Below are positions 1 through 5,257 of a stretch of 8,671 bases of DNA, in pieces. This DNA comes from Solirubrobacterales bacterium (lineage in GTDB: Bacteria; Actinomycetota; Thermoleophilia; Solirubrobacterales; Solirubrobacteraceae): positions 1-8,671 of the forward strand of contig WQXW01000055.1 of the NCBI GenBank assembly GCA_009781575.1, given 5' to 3'. Under the pieces are notes generated by a model. It ran no database searches. It worked only from the letters and a program-made list of their open reading frames with translations, and was not told the origin of the DNA. Made by a program: the position numbers and the translations under genes. Position 1 is the first letter of the stretch; every line of letters starts with the position of its first letter.

Positions 1-531
1 CACGACGCCGCGCGCGCGATCCGCCCCTCCGCGCGCGGCGAGCTGGAGATCACCGACGCGATCCAACATCTGGTCGACGGCGGCCTGCGGGTGGAGCCCC
101 ACATCGTGCGGGGGTGGTGGAAGGACACCGGCCGGCTCGACGACATGCTGGAGGCCAACCGCCTGGTGCTGGACAACATCCACAAGCGCATCGAGGGCCG
201 GCTGATCGACTCGCAGGTCGAGGGGCGCGTGGTGATCGAGCCCGGCGCCACGCTGGAGCGCGCCGTGGTGCGGGGACCGGCGATCGTGGGCGCCCACGCG
301 CGCCTGTGCGACTGCTACATCGGCCCCTACACCGCGATCGGCGAGCGCTGCACCGTGCGGGGCGCCGAGGTCGAGCACTCGATCCTGCTGGAGGGCGCCT
401 CGGTGTGCGATCTCGACGGGCGCCTGGAGTCCTCGTTGCTGGGTCGCAACGTCACCGTGCGCCGCGGACAGCGCCAGCCCCGTGCCTACCGCTTTCTGGT
501 TGGCGACAACTCCGACATCTCGATCCTCTGA
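1..531 (+). CDS. rmlA: Glucose-1-phosphate thymidylyltransferase, long form (3' part only)
   Basis: The gene runs in from the left edge, and 176 codons are visible before the TGA at 529-531. RmlA makes dTDP-glucose from dTTP and glucose-1-phosphate, the first step of dTDP-L-rhamnose synthesis, in the cytosol. The visible N-terminal stretch has the family signatures RPSARGELEITDAIQ (visible residues 8-22) and GWWKDTG (38-44), from the end of the nucleotidyltransferase domain. About 90 residues of imperfect hexapeptide repeats follow (roughly 64-152), with the V/I-x-x-G/A-A pattern of a left-handed beta-helix. That C-terminal helix marks the long RmlA class (about 355 residues, common in actinobacteria and archaea) rather than the short enterobacterial RmlA. 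The stop overlaps the rmlD start by one base (TGATG), so translation is probably coupled. The exact sugar nucleotide cannot be proven, but the rmlD and rmlB neighbours make the thymidylyl role very likely. Confidence 0.93.
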   Translation, partial: HDAARAIRPSARGELEITDAIQHLVDGGLRVEPHIVRGWWKDTGRLDDMLEANRLVLDNIHKRIEGRLIDSQVEGRVVIEPGATLERAVVRGPAIVGAHARLCDCYIGPYTAIGERCTVRGAEVEHSILLEGASVCDLDGRLESSLLGRNVTVRRGQRQPRAYRFLVGDNSDISIL

Positions 532-1424
532 TGCGCCTGTTGGTGCCCGGCGGCGCCGGCATGCTGGCCGCCGACGTGCAGCGCGCGGCCGAGCGCGCCG
601 GGCACGAGCCCGTGCTGCTGACGCGCGCGCAGCTGGACATCACCGAGCGCTCCTCGATCGAGCGCGCGCTCGCCAGCTCGCGCCCGGACGCGATCGTCAA
701 CTGCGCCGCGTGGACCGATGTCGACGGCGCCGAGGGCGACGTCGAGGGGGCGTTTGCGGTGAATGCCCACGGCGCCGGCAAGCTCGCGCGCGCGGCCGCC
801 GCCGCGGGAGTGCCGCTCCTGCACGTCTCCAGCGACTACGTCTTCGACGGCGCCCCCGCCCTCGCGCGCGCGCGCGTGTGGGGGGGCGGGGGCGGGGGCG
901 GCTTGCGCGCCTACGTGGAGTCCGACCCCACCAACCCGCTCTCCGCCTACGGCGCCTCCAAGCTCGCCGGCGAGCGCGAGGCGCTGGACGCCTCGCCCAC
1001 GCACGTGGTGGTGCGCAGCTCGTGGCTGTTCGGCGTGGGCGGGCCCAACTTCCTGGCCACCATGCTCTCGCTGGCGGCGCGGCAGGACGTGCTCTCGGTG
1101 GTCGACGACCAGGTCGGCTGCCCCACCTGGACCGGCCACCTGGCGCCCGCGCTGCTGGGCCTGCTCGAGCGCGGGGTCACCGGGCTCGTGCACCTGGCCG
1201 GCTCGGGCTGGGTGTCGTGGAACGGGCTCGCGCGTGAGCTGTTCCGCCAGGCCGAGCTCGACCGCCGCGTGGAGGAGATCGCCACCGCCCAGATGCCCCG
1301 CCCCGCGCCCCGGCCCGCGTTCTCCGCGCTCGAGAGCGAGCGCGCGGAGGTGCTGCCGATGCCCCCCTGGCAGGATGGGGTCGCCGGGTACCTCGCGGCG
1401 CGCGATGGCATGATGGCCCGATGA
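531..1424 (+). CDS. rmlD: dTDP-4-dehydrorhamnose reductase
   Basis: A 297-residue short-chain dehydrogenase/reductase that reduces dTDP-4-keto-L-rhamnose to dTDP-L-rhamnose with NAD(P)H, the last step of the pathway. The N-terminal nucleotide-binding loop is PGGAGMLA (residues 6-13). NCAAWTDVDGAE (57-68) and SSDYVFDG (100-107) are typical of RmlD. The catalytic S/T-Y-K set is S101, Y140 and K144, with Ser where enterobacterial RmlD has Thr. The substrate-side motif VDDQVGCPTWTGHLA (191-205) is also present. The ATG at 531 overlaps the rmlA stop and lacks a clear Shine-Dalgarno sequence, as expected for a coupled gene. The last four bases (ATGA) overlap the rmlB start. One oddity is an extra segment of about 15 residues between S101 and Y140, including seven consecutive glycines (118-124); the spacing is 39 residues, against 24 in Salmonella RmlD (T104 to Y128). 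The gene is otherwise intact. Confidence 0.93.
   Translation: MRLLVPGGAGMLAADVQRAAERAGHEPVLLTRAQLDITERSSIERALASSRPDAIVNCAAWTDVDGAEGDVEGAFAVNAHGAGKLARAAAAAGVPLLHVSSDYVFDGAPALARARVWGGGGGGGLRAYVESDPTNPLSAYGASKLAGEREALDASPTHVVVRSSWLFGVGGPNFLATMLSLAARQDVLSVVDDQVGCPTWTGHLAPALLGLLERGVTGLVHLAGSGWVSWNGLARELFRQAELDRRVEEIATAQMPRPAPRPAFSALESERAEVLPMPPWQDGVAGYLAARDGMMAR
882..902 (+). repeat. Seven-glycine codon run in rmlD with G-quadruplex-type sequence
   Basis: The coding strand has G runs at 880-886 (7 G), 888-892 (5 G) and 894-898 (5 G), separated by single C bases and preceded by an alternating CG tract (862-877). The codons read as seven glycines (RmlD residues 118-124). The first run can be split into two G3 blocks, so four G3 blocks with one-base loops are available, which meets the usual G-quadruplex pattern. 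The tract is also a likely slippage and sequencing-error site. Confidence 0.8.
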
Positions 1425-2452
1425 GACTCCTGCTCTGCGGCGCCGCCGGGTTCATCGGCTCGCACTTCGCGCGCATCCGTCTGGAGGAGCACGGCGATGA
1501 GGTGGTGGTGCTCGACCGCCTCACCTACGCCGGACGCGAGGAGAACCTGCGCGACCTGCGCGAGCACTCCGGGTTCGCCTTCCTGCGCGGCGCGATCGAG
1601 GACCGCGAGGCCGTGGAGGCGGCGGTGCAGGGCTGCGACGCGATCGTCAACTTCGCCGCCGAGACCCACGTGGACCGCTCGATCGCCGAGCCCGACGCGT
1701 TCGTGACCACGCAGGTGATGGGCACCTACGTGCTGCTGGAGGCCGCGCGCGAGCGTGGGCTGCGCTACCTGCAGGTCTCCACCGACGAGGTGTACGGCTC
1801 GATCGAGCACGGCGCGTTCACCGAGCGCTCGCCCCTGGAGCCGTCCTCGCCCTACTCGGCGACCAAGGCGGGCGCCGACCTGCTGGTGGGCTCCTACTTC
1901 CACACCTTCGGCCTGCCCGCCTCGACCTGCCGCGGCTCCAACAACTACGGCTCCCATCAGTACCCCGAGAAGCTGATCCCGCTGATGATCCTCAACGCGC
2001 TCCACGGCGACCCGCTGCCGGTGTACGGCGACGGCCTGCAGGTGCGCAACTGGATCCACGTCACCGACTTCGCGCGCGCGATTGGGTGCGTGCTGGAGCG
2101 CGGCCGCCCCGGCGAGGTGTACAACGCCGGCGGGCCCGACGAGTGCGCCAACATCGAGATCGTCCAGCGGATCGTGCAGCTGACCGGCGCGCACGAGTCG
2201 CTGATCGAGCACGTGCGCGACCGGCTGGGCCACGATCGCCGCTACTCGCTCTCCTCCGAGCGGGTGCGCGCGCTGGGCTGGGCTCCGCGCGTGCGCCTCC
2301 ACGATGGGCTGGCGCGCACGGTCGCGTGGTATCGCGACAACGCCTGGTGGTGGGAGCCGATCCGCTCGGGCGCCTACCGCTCCTACTACGAGCGCCAGTA
2401 CGGGCGCGCGCTCACTGCAGCGCCGCGATCCGCCAGCGCCCCGCTTCCTTGA
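1421..2452 (+). CDS. rmlB: dTDP-glucose 4,6-dehydratase
   Basis: A 343-residue extended short-chain dehydrogenase that converts dTDP-glucose to dTDP-4-keto-6-deoxyglucose, using tightly bound NAD+; this is step two of dTDP-rhamnose synthesis. The Rossmann motif is GAAGFIGSH (residues 7-15). VVVLDRLTYAG (28-38) contains the conserved Asp for NAD ribose. The dehydratase triad STDEVYG (120-126) supplies T121, D122 and E123, and PYSATKAGAD (144-153) supplies Y145 and K149. SNNYGSHQYPEKLIPL (173-188) and VRNWIHVTD (208-216) are family signatures for sugar-nucleotide binding. The ATG overlaps the rmlD stop by 4 bp (ATGA), so the two are probably translationally coupled. Its last 41 bp (2412-2452) overlap the end of the convergent minus-strand gene. 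The tail after about residue 328 is Ala/Pro/Ser-rich and looks unconserved. The product may feed rhamnose or other dTDP-deoxysugars. Confidence 0.95.
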   Translation: MRLLLCGAAGFIGSHFARIRLEEHGDEVVVLDRLTYAGREENLRDLREHSGFAFLRGAIEDREAVEAAVQGCDAIVNFAAETHVDRSIAEPDAFVTTQVMGTYVLLEAARERGLRYLQVSTDEVYGSIEHGAFTERSPLEPSSPYSATKAGADLLVGSYFHTFGLPASTCRGSNNYGSHQYPEKLIPLMILNALHGDPLPVYGDGLQVRNWIHVTDFARAIGCVLERGRPGEVYNAGGPDECANIEIVQRIVQLTGAHESLIEHVRDRLGHDRRYSLSSERVRALGWAPRVRLHDGLARTVAWYRDNAWWWEPIRSGAYRSYYERQYGRALTAAPRSASAPLP

Positions 2453-2846
2453 CCAGCGCCAGCGTGCTGAGGGCTTCCCTGCCCGACCACGTGCTCTTCA
2501 CGCGCGCGGTCGCCCGGGGCCCGCGCACCGAGATCGATTCGATCGAGATGGTGAAGTTGTCCACCTGCGCCAGCTGCTCTTCCAGGGCCTTCGCGCAGCT
2601 GCGATGGGGCGCCGTGAGCGCGCTGCGCAGCTCCGCCGTGATGATGTGCTCGCAGATGTGCGCCTGATTGCGCGAATTGGCGTTGCTCTGGAATTCCGAC
2701 ACCGTCTGCGCGACCGCGTGGCTCTCTCCGTGGAAGGTGCTCGTGGAGGCCGCCGGCCCGCAGCCCGCGCCGAGCGCGCCGAGCGCGCACAGCGCCGCCG
2801 CGCAGCAGAGCGCCCGCGGGCGGGGGTTGATCGTGACGGCCCTCAT
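2412..2846 (-). CDS. Small exported NTF2/SnoaL-like hypothetical protein
   Basis: A 144-residue protein starting at an ATG (2844-2846). Residues 10-28 are hydrophobic after two arginines (RPRALCCAAAL...), so it has an export signal. C29 follows LGAG, a possible but imperfect lipobox because the -3 position is Gly rather than Leu. The mature part has a helical start (VAQTVSEFQSNANSRNQAHIC, about 46-65), then AELRSAL, a Cys at 84, and a beta-rich C terminus ending LALVKEAGRWRIAAL (129-143). This is the pattern of small NTF2/SnoaL-like secreted proteins common in Thermoleophilia: a conserved Cys pair (C65, C84), then a strand ending in GRWRI. No catalytic role can be assigned. The gene is convergent with rmlB and overlaps it by 41 bp. 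No strong Shine-Dalgarno sequence is visible. I am confident it is a real gene and unsure whether it is lipid-anchored. Confidence 0.75.
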   Translation of the reverse strand: MRAVTINPRPRALCCAAALCALGALGAGCGPAASTSTFHGESHAVAQTVSEFQSNANSRNQAHICEHIITAELRSALTAPHRSCAKALEEQLAQVDNFTISIESISVRGPRATARVKSTWSGREALSTLALVKEAGRWRIAALQ

Positions 2847-2884
2847 TCGCGGGTTACAGGGTATGCCAGAACGCCCCCCGCGCG

Positions 2885-2895
2885 AGCTATAGTCG
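2885..2895. promoter_or_regulatory. Candidate -10 element, usable on either strand
   Basis: An AT-rich island in GC-rich DNA, centred on the palindrome CTATAG. Read on minus it gives TATAGC about 40 nt upstream of the exported NTF2-like gene, a sensible distance for a short leader. Read on plus it gives TATAGT about 200 nt upstream of the uracil-DNA glycosylase gene. I found no good -35 hexamer for either direction, so this is tentative. A 10-bp palindrome (CGGAATTCCG, 2902-2911) lies beside it. The rest of the 2847-3091 gap has no gene; its only other notable content is the hairpin described separately. Confidence 0.25.
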
Positions 2896-3005
2896 AAACG
2901 GCGGAATTCCGGTTCGGAGTCTGGTTGGGCGGCGTTTCCCCTCTCCGGCGGCGCTCGAGAGATCCGGCGCTCGGTTCCCTCTTCCCGCGCGCCGCGGTTC
3001 CGCAA

Positions 3006-3045
3006 GGGGCGCCGCGGCACGGTAATGCCGGGGTCACGGCGCCCC
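3006..3045 (+). promoter_or_regulatory. Nested inverted repeat in the leader of the uracil-DNA glycosylase gene
   Basis: The outer stem is GGGGCGCCG (3006-3014) pairing perfectly with CGGCGCCCC (3037-3045). Inside it, CGGCA (3015-3019) pairs with TGCCG (3026-3030) around a 6-base loop, leaving a 6-base bulge (3031-3036). The 14 consecutive pairs on the left arm should fold stably. It ends 46 bp before the glycosylase ATG. There is no T tract, so it is not a standard terminator. An 11-bp direct repeat GCCCCGCGGGA (3041-3051 and 3068-3078) overlaps its right arm. Confidence 0.45.
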
Positions 3046-3091
3046 GCGGGATGCCCTATCCCGCCGGGCCCCGCGGGACCGGGCGAGTCCG

Positions 3092-3862
3092 ATGAGCGAG
3101 GAGCAGCGGGGCGAGGGCCGGGGCGAGGGGCGGGGCGGGGAACGCGACGAGGAGCGCCGGCGGGGCGCGGCCTTGGCCACGCTCGCCCGGCGCAACGAGC
3201 GCTGCCGGCGCTGCCCGCGCCTGGTGGAGTGGCGCGAGCGGGTCGCGCGCGAGCGCCGCGCGGCCTTCGCGGGGGAGCGCTACTGGGGCCGCCCGCTGGC
3301 GGGCTTCGGCGATCGGCACGCGCGCGTGCTGATCGTGGGGCTCGCGCCGGCGGCGCACGGTGGCAACCGCACCGGGCGCATCTTCACCGGCGACCGCTCG
3401 GGCGACTTCCTCTTCGCCTCCCTGTGGCGCACCGGGTTCGCCAACCAGCCGACCTCGGTGCGCCGCGACGACGGCCTGCGGCTGCGCGACGCGTGGATCG
3501 CCGCCGCGGTGCGGTGCGCGCCGCCGGCCAACCGGCCCACGCCCCAGGAGCGCGACAGCTGCCTCCCCTGGAGCGTGGCGGAGGTGGAGCTGCTGGACGA
3601 TGTGCGGGTCGCGGTGTGCCTGGGCTCCTTCGCGTGGGATGCGGCCCTGCGGCTGCGGGCCGCGCTCTCGCAGGCGCCGGCGGGCGCCGCGCTCCCCCGG
3701 CCCCGGCCGCGCTTTGGGCACGGCGCGCTGCACGAGGCGGGGCCGTTTCCGCTGCTGGGCTGCTTTCACCCGAGCCAGCAGAACACCTTCACCGGCCGGC
3801 TCACCGAGGCGATGCTGGACGAGGTGCTGCTGCGCGCGCGCCAGATTGCGGGCCTGGCGTAG
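3092..3862 (+). CDS. Uracil-DNA glycosylase, family 5 (UdgB-type, 4Fe-4S)
   Basis: A 256-residue base-excision repair enzyme that removes uracil, and in family 5 often other deaminated bases, from DNA. Family 5 features are clear: RYWGRPLAGFGD (63-74), motif A GLAPAAHGGNRTGR (83-96), FTGDRSGDFLF (98-108), AAVRCAPPANRPTPQERDSC (138-157) and motif B HPSQQNTFTGRL (226-237). C38 and C41 near the N terminus, with C142 and C157, are the expected 4Fe-4S ligands. Motif A has Ala where family 4 has the catalytic Glu/Asp, as is known for family 5. Residues 1-26 are a low-complexity Gly/Glu/Arg tail (GEGR repeats) that is not part of the fold, so a start somewhat downstream cannot be excluded. I chose the ATG at 3092 because it is the first in frame. 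The upstream gene is divergent and the downstream gene convergent, so it is probably transcribed alone. Confidence 0.93.
   Translation: MSEEQRGEGRGEGRGGERDEERRRGAALATLARRNERCRRCPRLVEWRERVARERRAAFAGERYWGRPLAGFGDRHARVLIVGLAPAAHGGNRTGRIFTGDRSGDFLFASLWRTGFANQPTSVRRDDGLRLRDAWIAAAVRCAPPANRPTPQERDSCLPWSVAEVELLDDVRVAVCLGSFAWDAALRLRAALSQAPAGAALPRPRPRFGHGALHEAGPFPLLGCFHPSQQNTFTGRLTEAMLDEVLLRARQIAGLA
3108..3140 (+). repeat. Six-run G tract at the 5' end of the uracil-DNA glycosylase gene
   Basis: G runs occur at 3108-3111, 3115-3117, 3120-3123, 3127-3130, 3132-3135 and 3137-3140, with loops of one to three bases. This far exceeds the four-run minimum for a G-quadruplex and lies on the coding strand, so the mRNA carries it too, starting 17 nt after the start codon. 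It encodes the Gly/Glu/Arg tail (about residues 6-17). Confidence 0.8.
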
Positions 3863-3914
3863 CGCGCCCCCTCGAACACACCTGTCGCAGGCGCCGTTGG
3901 GGGATTCAAAAAGA

Positions 3915-3940
3915 GGATTCGTTCCGCGCGGAACCAATCC
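3915..3940 (-). terminator. Rho-independent-type terminator for the minus-strand XRE gene
   Basis: A 26-bp inverted repeat with one mismatched pair: GGATT, C, the perfect palindrome GTTCCGCGCGGAAC (3921-3934), C, AATCC. On the minus strand the stem is followed at once by TCTTTTTG (3914-3907), the T tract of an intrinsic terminator. On plus the following bases are A/C-rich, so it should act mainly on minus-strand transcripts. It lies about 105 nt beyond the XRE stop and between two convergent genes, where a terminator is expected. Symmetry alone would also allow an operator. Confidence 0.6.
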
Positions 3941-4025
3941 GCAAAACAAAACACGCAACGCCCGCTGCTCTCGACCGGCACCGAGGGAGCGCCCGCGCGC
4001 CCGCCCGCCCGGAGCGCGAGCCGTC

Positions 4026-4035
4026 GGGGGGGGGG
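4026..4035. repeat. Ten-base G homopolymer
   Basis: Ten consecutive G on plus, just beyond the stop codon of the minus-strand XRE gene, so a C10 run in its 3' leader. Such tracts slip in replication and are often miscounted in sequencing. It is outside both flanking genes. Apart from this and the terminator, I see nothing in the 3863-4045 gap. Confidence 0.85.
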
Positions 4036-4045
4036 TGCCCGCCGC

Positions 4046-4264
4046 CTAGCGGATGTCGTGCATCAGCTCGGTCGGCGACGCCAGACCGAGTCCACGCGCG
4101 AGGATCACCAGGGTGTCGAGCCGCGGCGAGCGCTTGCACCGCTCGAGCAGGCTGATCTCGGTGCGGTGGAGGTCGCACGCCTCCGCGAGGGCCTCCTGCG
4201 AGAGGCCCGCGTGCTGGCGCGCGGTGCGCAGGTTCTGGGCGAATTGTTTGCGGGCGCTCTGCAT
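4046..4264 (-). CDS. XRE-family single-domain transcriptional regulator
   Basis: A 72-residue protein that is almost entirely one HTH_3 (Cro/C1-type) domain. Helix one is NLRTARQHAG (11-20), helix two begins SQEALAEAC (22-30), the recognition helix lies in HRTEISLLER (33-42), and the last helix is LDTLVILARGLGL (49-61). The usual Gly of the ER-G-x-R-x-P turn is Cys here (C43). There is no ligand or dimerisation domain, and no toxin, phage or restriction gene is adjacent. The target is therefore probably its own promoter and perhaps the divergent phosphodiesterase gene across the 189-bp gap. The ATG at 4262-4264 has no obvious Shine-Dalgarno sequence. The hairpin plus T tract 105 nt beyond its stop gives it a terminator of its own. 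Family and fold are secure; the regulated process is unknown. Confidence 0.85.
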   Translation of the reverse strand: MQSARKQFAQNLRTARQHAGLSQEALAEACDLHRTEISLLERCKRSPRLDTLVILARGLGLASPTELMHDIR

Positions 4265-4285
4265 GGGCGATTGGAATTTTGCGCG

Positions 4286-4308
4286 CTGCAGACTTTTGGT
4301 CTACAGAC
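4286..4308. promoter_or_regulatory. Candidate XRE operator (interlaced repeats)
   Basis: Two near-identical octamers in direct orientation, CTGCAGAC (4286-4293) and CTACAGAC (4301-4308), start 15 bp apart. Between them AGAC (4290-4293) and GTCT (4299-4302) form an inverted repeat around TTTTG, and GTCT-AC-AGAC forms another. The block is 22-44 bp upstream of the XRE start, where an autorepressor would bind. It is AT-richer than its surroundings. Confidence 0.4.
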
Positions 4309-4312
4309 TCCT

Positions 4313-4337
4313 GTCACCGGGATCGGCCGGCGGTGAC
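4313..4337. repeat. Inverted repeat GTCACCG-N11-CGGTGAC
   Basis: Perfect 7-bp arms (4313-4319 and 4331-4337) are separated by 11 bp, placing the arm centres 18 bp apart. It lies in the divergent gap between the XRE and phosphodiesterase genes. No T tract follows on either side, so I favour a protein-binding site or leader hairpin over a terminator. Which gene it serves is unclear. Confidence 0.35.
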
Positions 4338-4435
4338 GGTGGGCTCGTTGGCCGTGCCCCCCACCCCTTCGACGGAACGTCGCGGCGAGTCTCACGCTCA
4401 CCCCGATCGGCCCACGGCGGATCCAGCGGCTCCGT

Positions 4436-4460
4436 CTGCCATCGTGACAGGTGATGGCAG
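4436..4460 (+). promoter_or_regulatory. Inverted repeat enclosing the phosphodiesterase start codon
   Basis: CTGCCATC (4436-4443) pairs perfectly with GATGGCAG (4453-4460) around a 9-base loop, GTGACAGGT. The ATG (4454-4456) is inside the right arm, and the only Shine-Dalgarno-like bases (ACAGG) are in the loop. In the mRNA this would be an 8-bp hairpin masking the start codon. It could instead be a DNA operator. Confidence 0.5.
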
Positions 4461-5212
4461 GGGAAGAGCTCACCGATCCGACGCGCGCGCTGTCCGGGCC
4501 GCGTCCCCACGCGCCGCGGCGCGTGGGCCACAAGGGCGCCGCGCATCTGGCGCCCGGCAACACGCTTGCCGCCTTCGACGCCGCGCTCGACGCGGGCGTC
4601 GACATGATCGAGTTCGACGTGCTCCCCGAGCGGCCCGACGGCAGCGGGCGGCTGCTGCTGGCGCACGACTACCAGGCGCTGCGCGCCGCCGAGCGTCCGC
4701 TGGCGCTCGAGGAGGCGCTCGCGCACCTCGCCGGCGAGCGGTTCAGCCAGGTCGAGCTCGACGTCGACCTGAAGCTGCCCGGTTATGCCACGCGGGTGGT
4801 GCACGCGCTGCGCACGGCCGGCCTCGTGGGCCGCACCTTGGTGAGCGGCACATATGCGGAGGATCTCGATCTGGTGCGCGCCGCCGAGCCGGCGCTGCGC
4901 GTCGGCTGGTCGGTGCCCCGCGCGCGGCGCGACTACACGGCCAGCCCGCTGACCGCGGTGCCCGCGTGGGCCGCGCTCAGCGGCTACCGCGCGCTGCTGC
5001 CCGGCCGCGCGCGCGCGGCGCTCCGATCGGGGCGCTTCGACGCGATCATGGCCCACTGGCGCGTGGTCAGCGGCGGGCTGCTGCGCGCGGTGCGCGACGG
5101 CGGCGGCGAGCTGTACGTGTGGACCGTCGACGACGCCGCGCTGGTGCGCCGCCTGAGCGCGATGGGCGTGGACGGCATCATCACCAACGATCCACGCCTC
5201 TTCGCCACCTGA
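4454..5212 (+). CDS. Glycerophosphodiester phosphodiesterase (GDPD family)
   Basis: A 252-residue TIM-barrel enzyme that should hydrolyse glycerophosphodiesters to glycerol-3-phosphate and an alcohol. From the ATG, catalytic and metal residues appear in family order: H26 in GHKGA (25-29), N36-T37 in PGNT, E53 and D55 in MIEFDV (51-56), H71-D72 in AHDY, and D105-x-K107 in DVDLK. The C-terminal strand VWTVDDAALVRRLSAMGVDGIITNDP (about 222-247) is diagnostic. Gly replaces the usual Glu of the PENT motif and Asp replaces Glu of the E-x-K motif, both of which I believe occur in a subset of actinobacterial GDPDs. There is no signal peptide, so it is cytosolic and may recycle lipid head groups. A GTG directly before the ATG (4451) is an alternative start. 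The start codon is buried in an inverted repeat. Substrate range is unknown. Confidence 0.9.
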   Translation: MAGEELTDPTRALSGPRPHAPRRVGHKGAAHLAPGNTLAAFDAALDAGVDMIEFDVLPERPDGSGRLLLAHDYQALRAAERPLALEEALAHLAGERFSQVELDVDLKLPGYATRVVHALRTAGLVGRTLVSGTYAEDLDLVRAAEPALRVGWSVPRARRDYTASPLTAVPAWAALSGYRALLPGRARAALRSGRFDAIMAHWRVVSGGLLRAVRDGGGELYVWTVDDAALVRRLSAMGVDGIITNDPRLFAT

Positions 5213-5222
5213 TGTGATCGGT

Positions 5223-5252
5223 GCGCGCCGCCGCGCGAGGCCCCGGTGGGCC
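5223..5252. terminator. Two GC hairpins between convergent genes
   Basis: In the 45-bp gap between the phosphodiesterase stop and the end of the minus-strand gene lie GCGCG-CCGC-CGCGC (5223-5236) and GGCCC-CGGT-GGGCC (5239-5252). Each has a 5-bp stem and a 4-base loop. A bidirectional termination role fits the position, but there is no T tract and short GC hairpins arise easily at this base composition. Confidence 0.25.
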
Positions 5253-5257
5253 GGGTC

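Noticed and set aside
947..2302. Long open frame on the minus strand across rmlD and rmlB
   Set aside because: Its translation is Arg/Ala/Gly/His-rich with no recognisable motif, and it lies opposite two well-supported enzymes. At this GC content stop codons are rare in all frames.
1..2452. Incomplete rhamnose pathway because rmlC is missing
   Set aside because: The operon is cut by the left window edge, so absence of rmlC cannot be claimed.
3915..3940. Inverted repeat as a transposon end or attachment site
   Set aside because: There is no partner copy, target duplication or recombinase gene in the window, and the following minus-strand T tract fits a terminator better.
4046..4264. XRE protein as a restriction-modification controller or an antitoxin
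   Set aside because: Size and fold would allow it, but no methyltransferase, nuclease or toxin-sized partner gene is adjacent on either strand.
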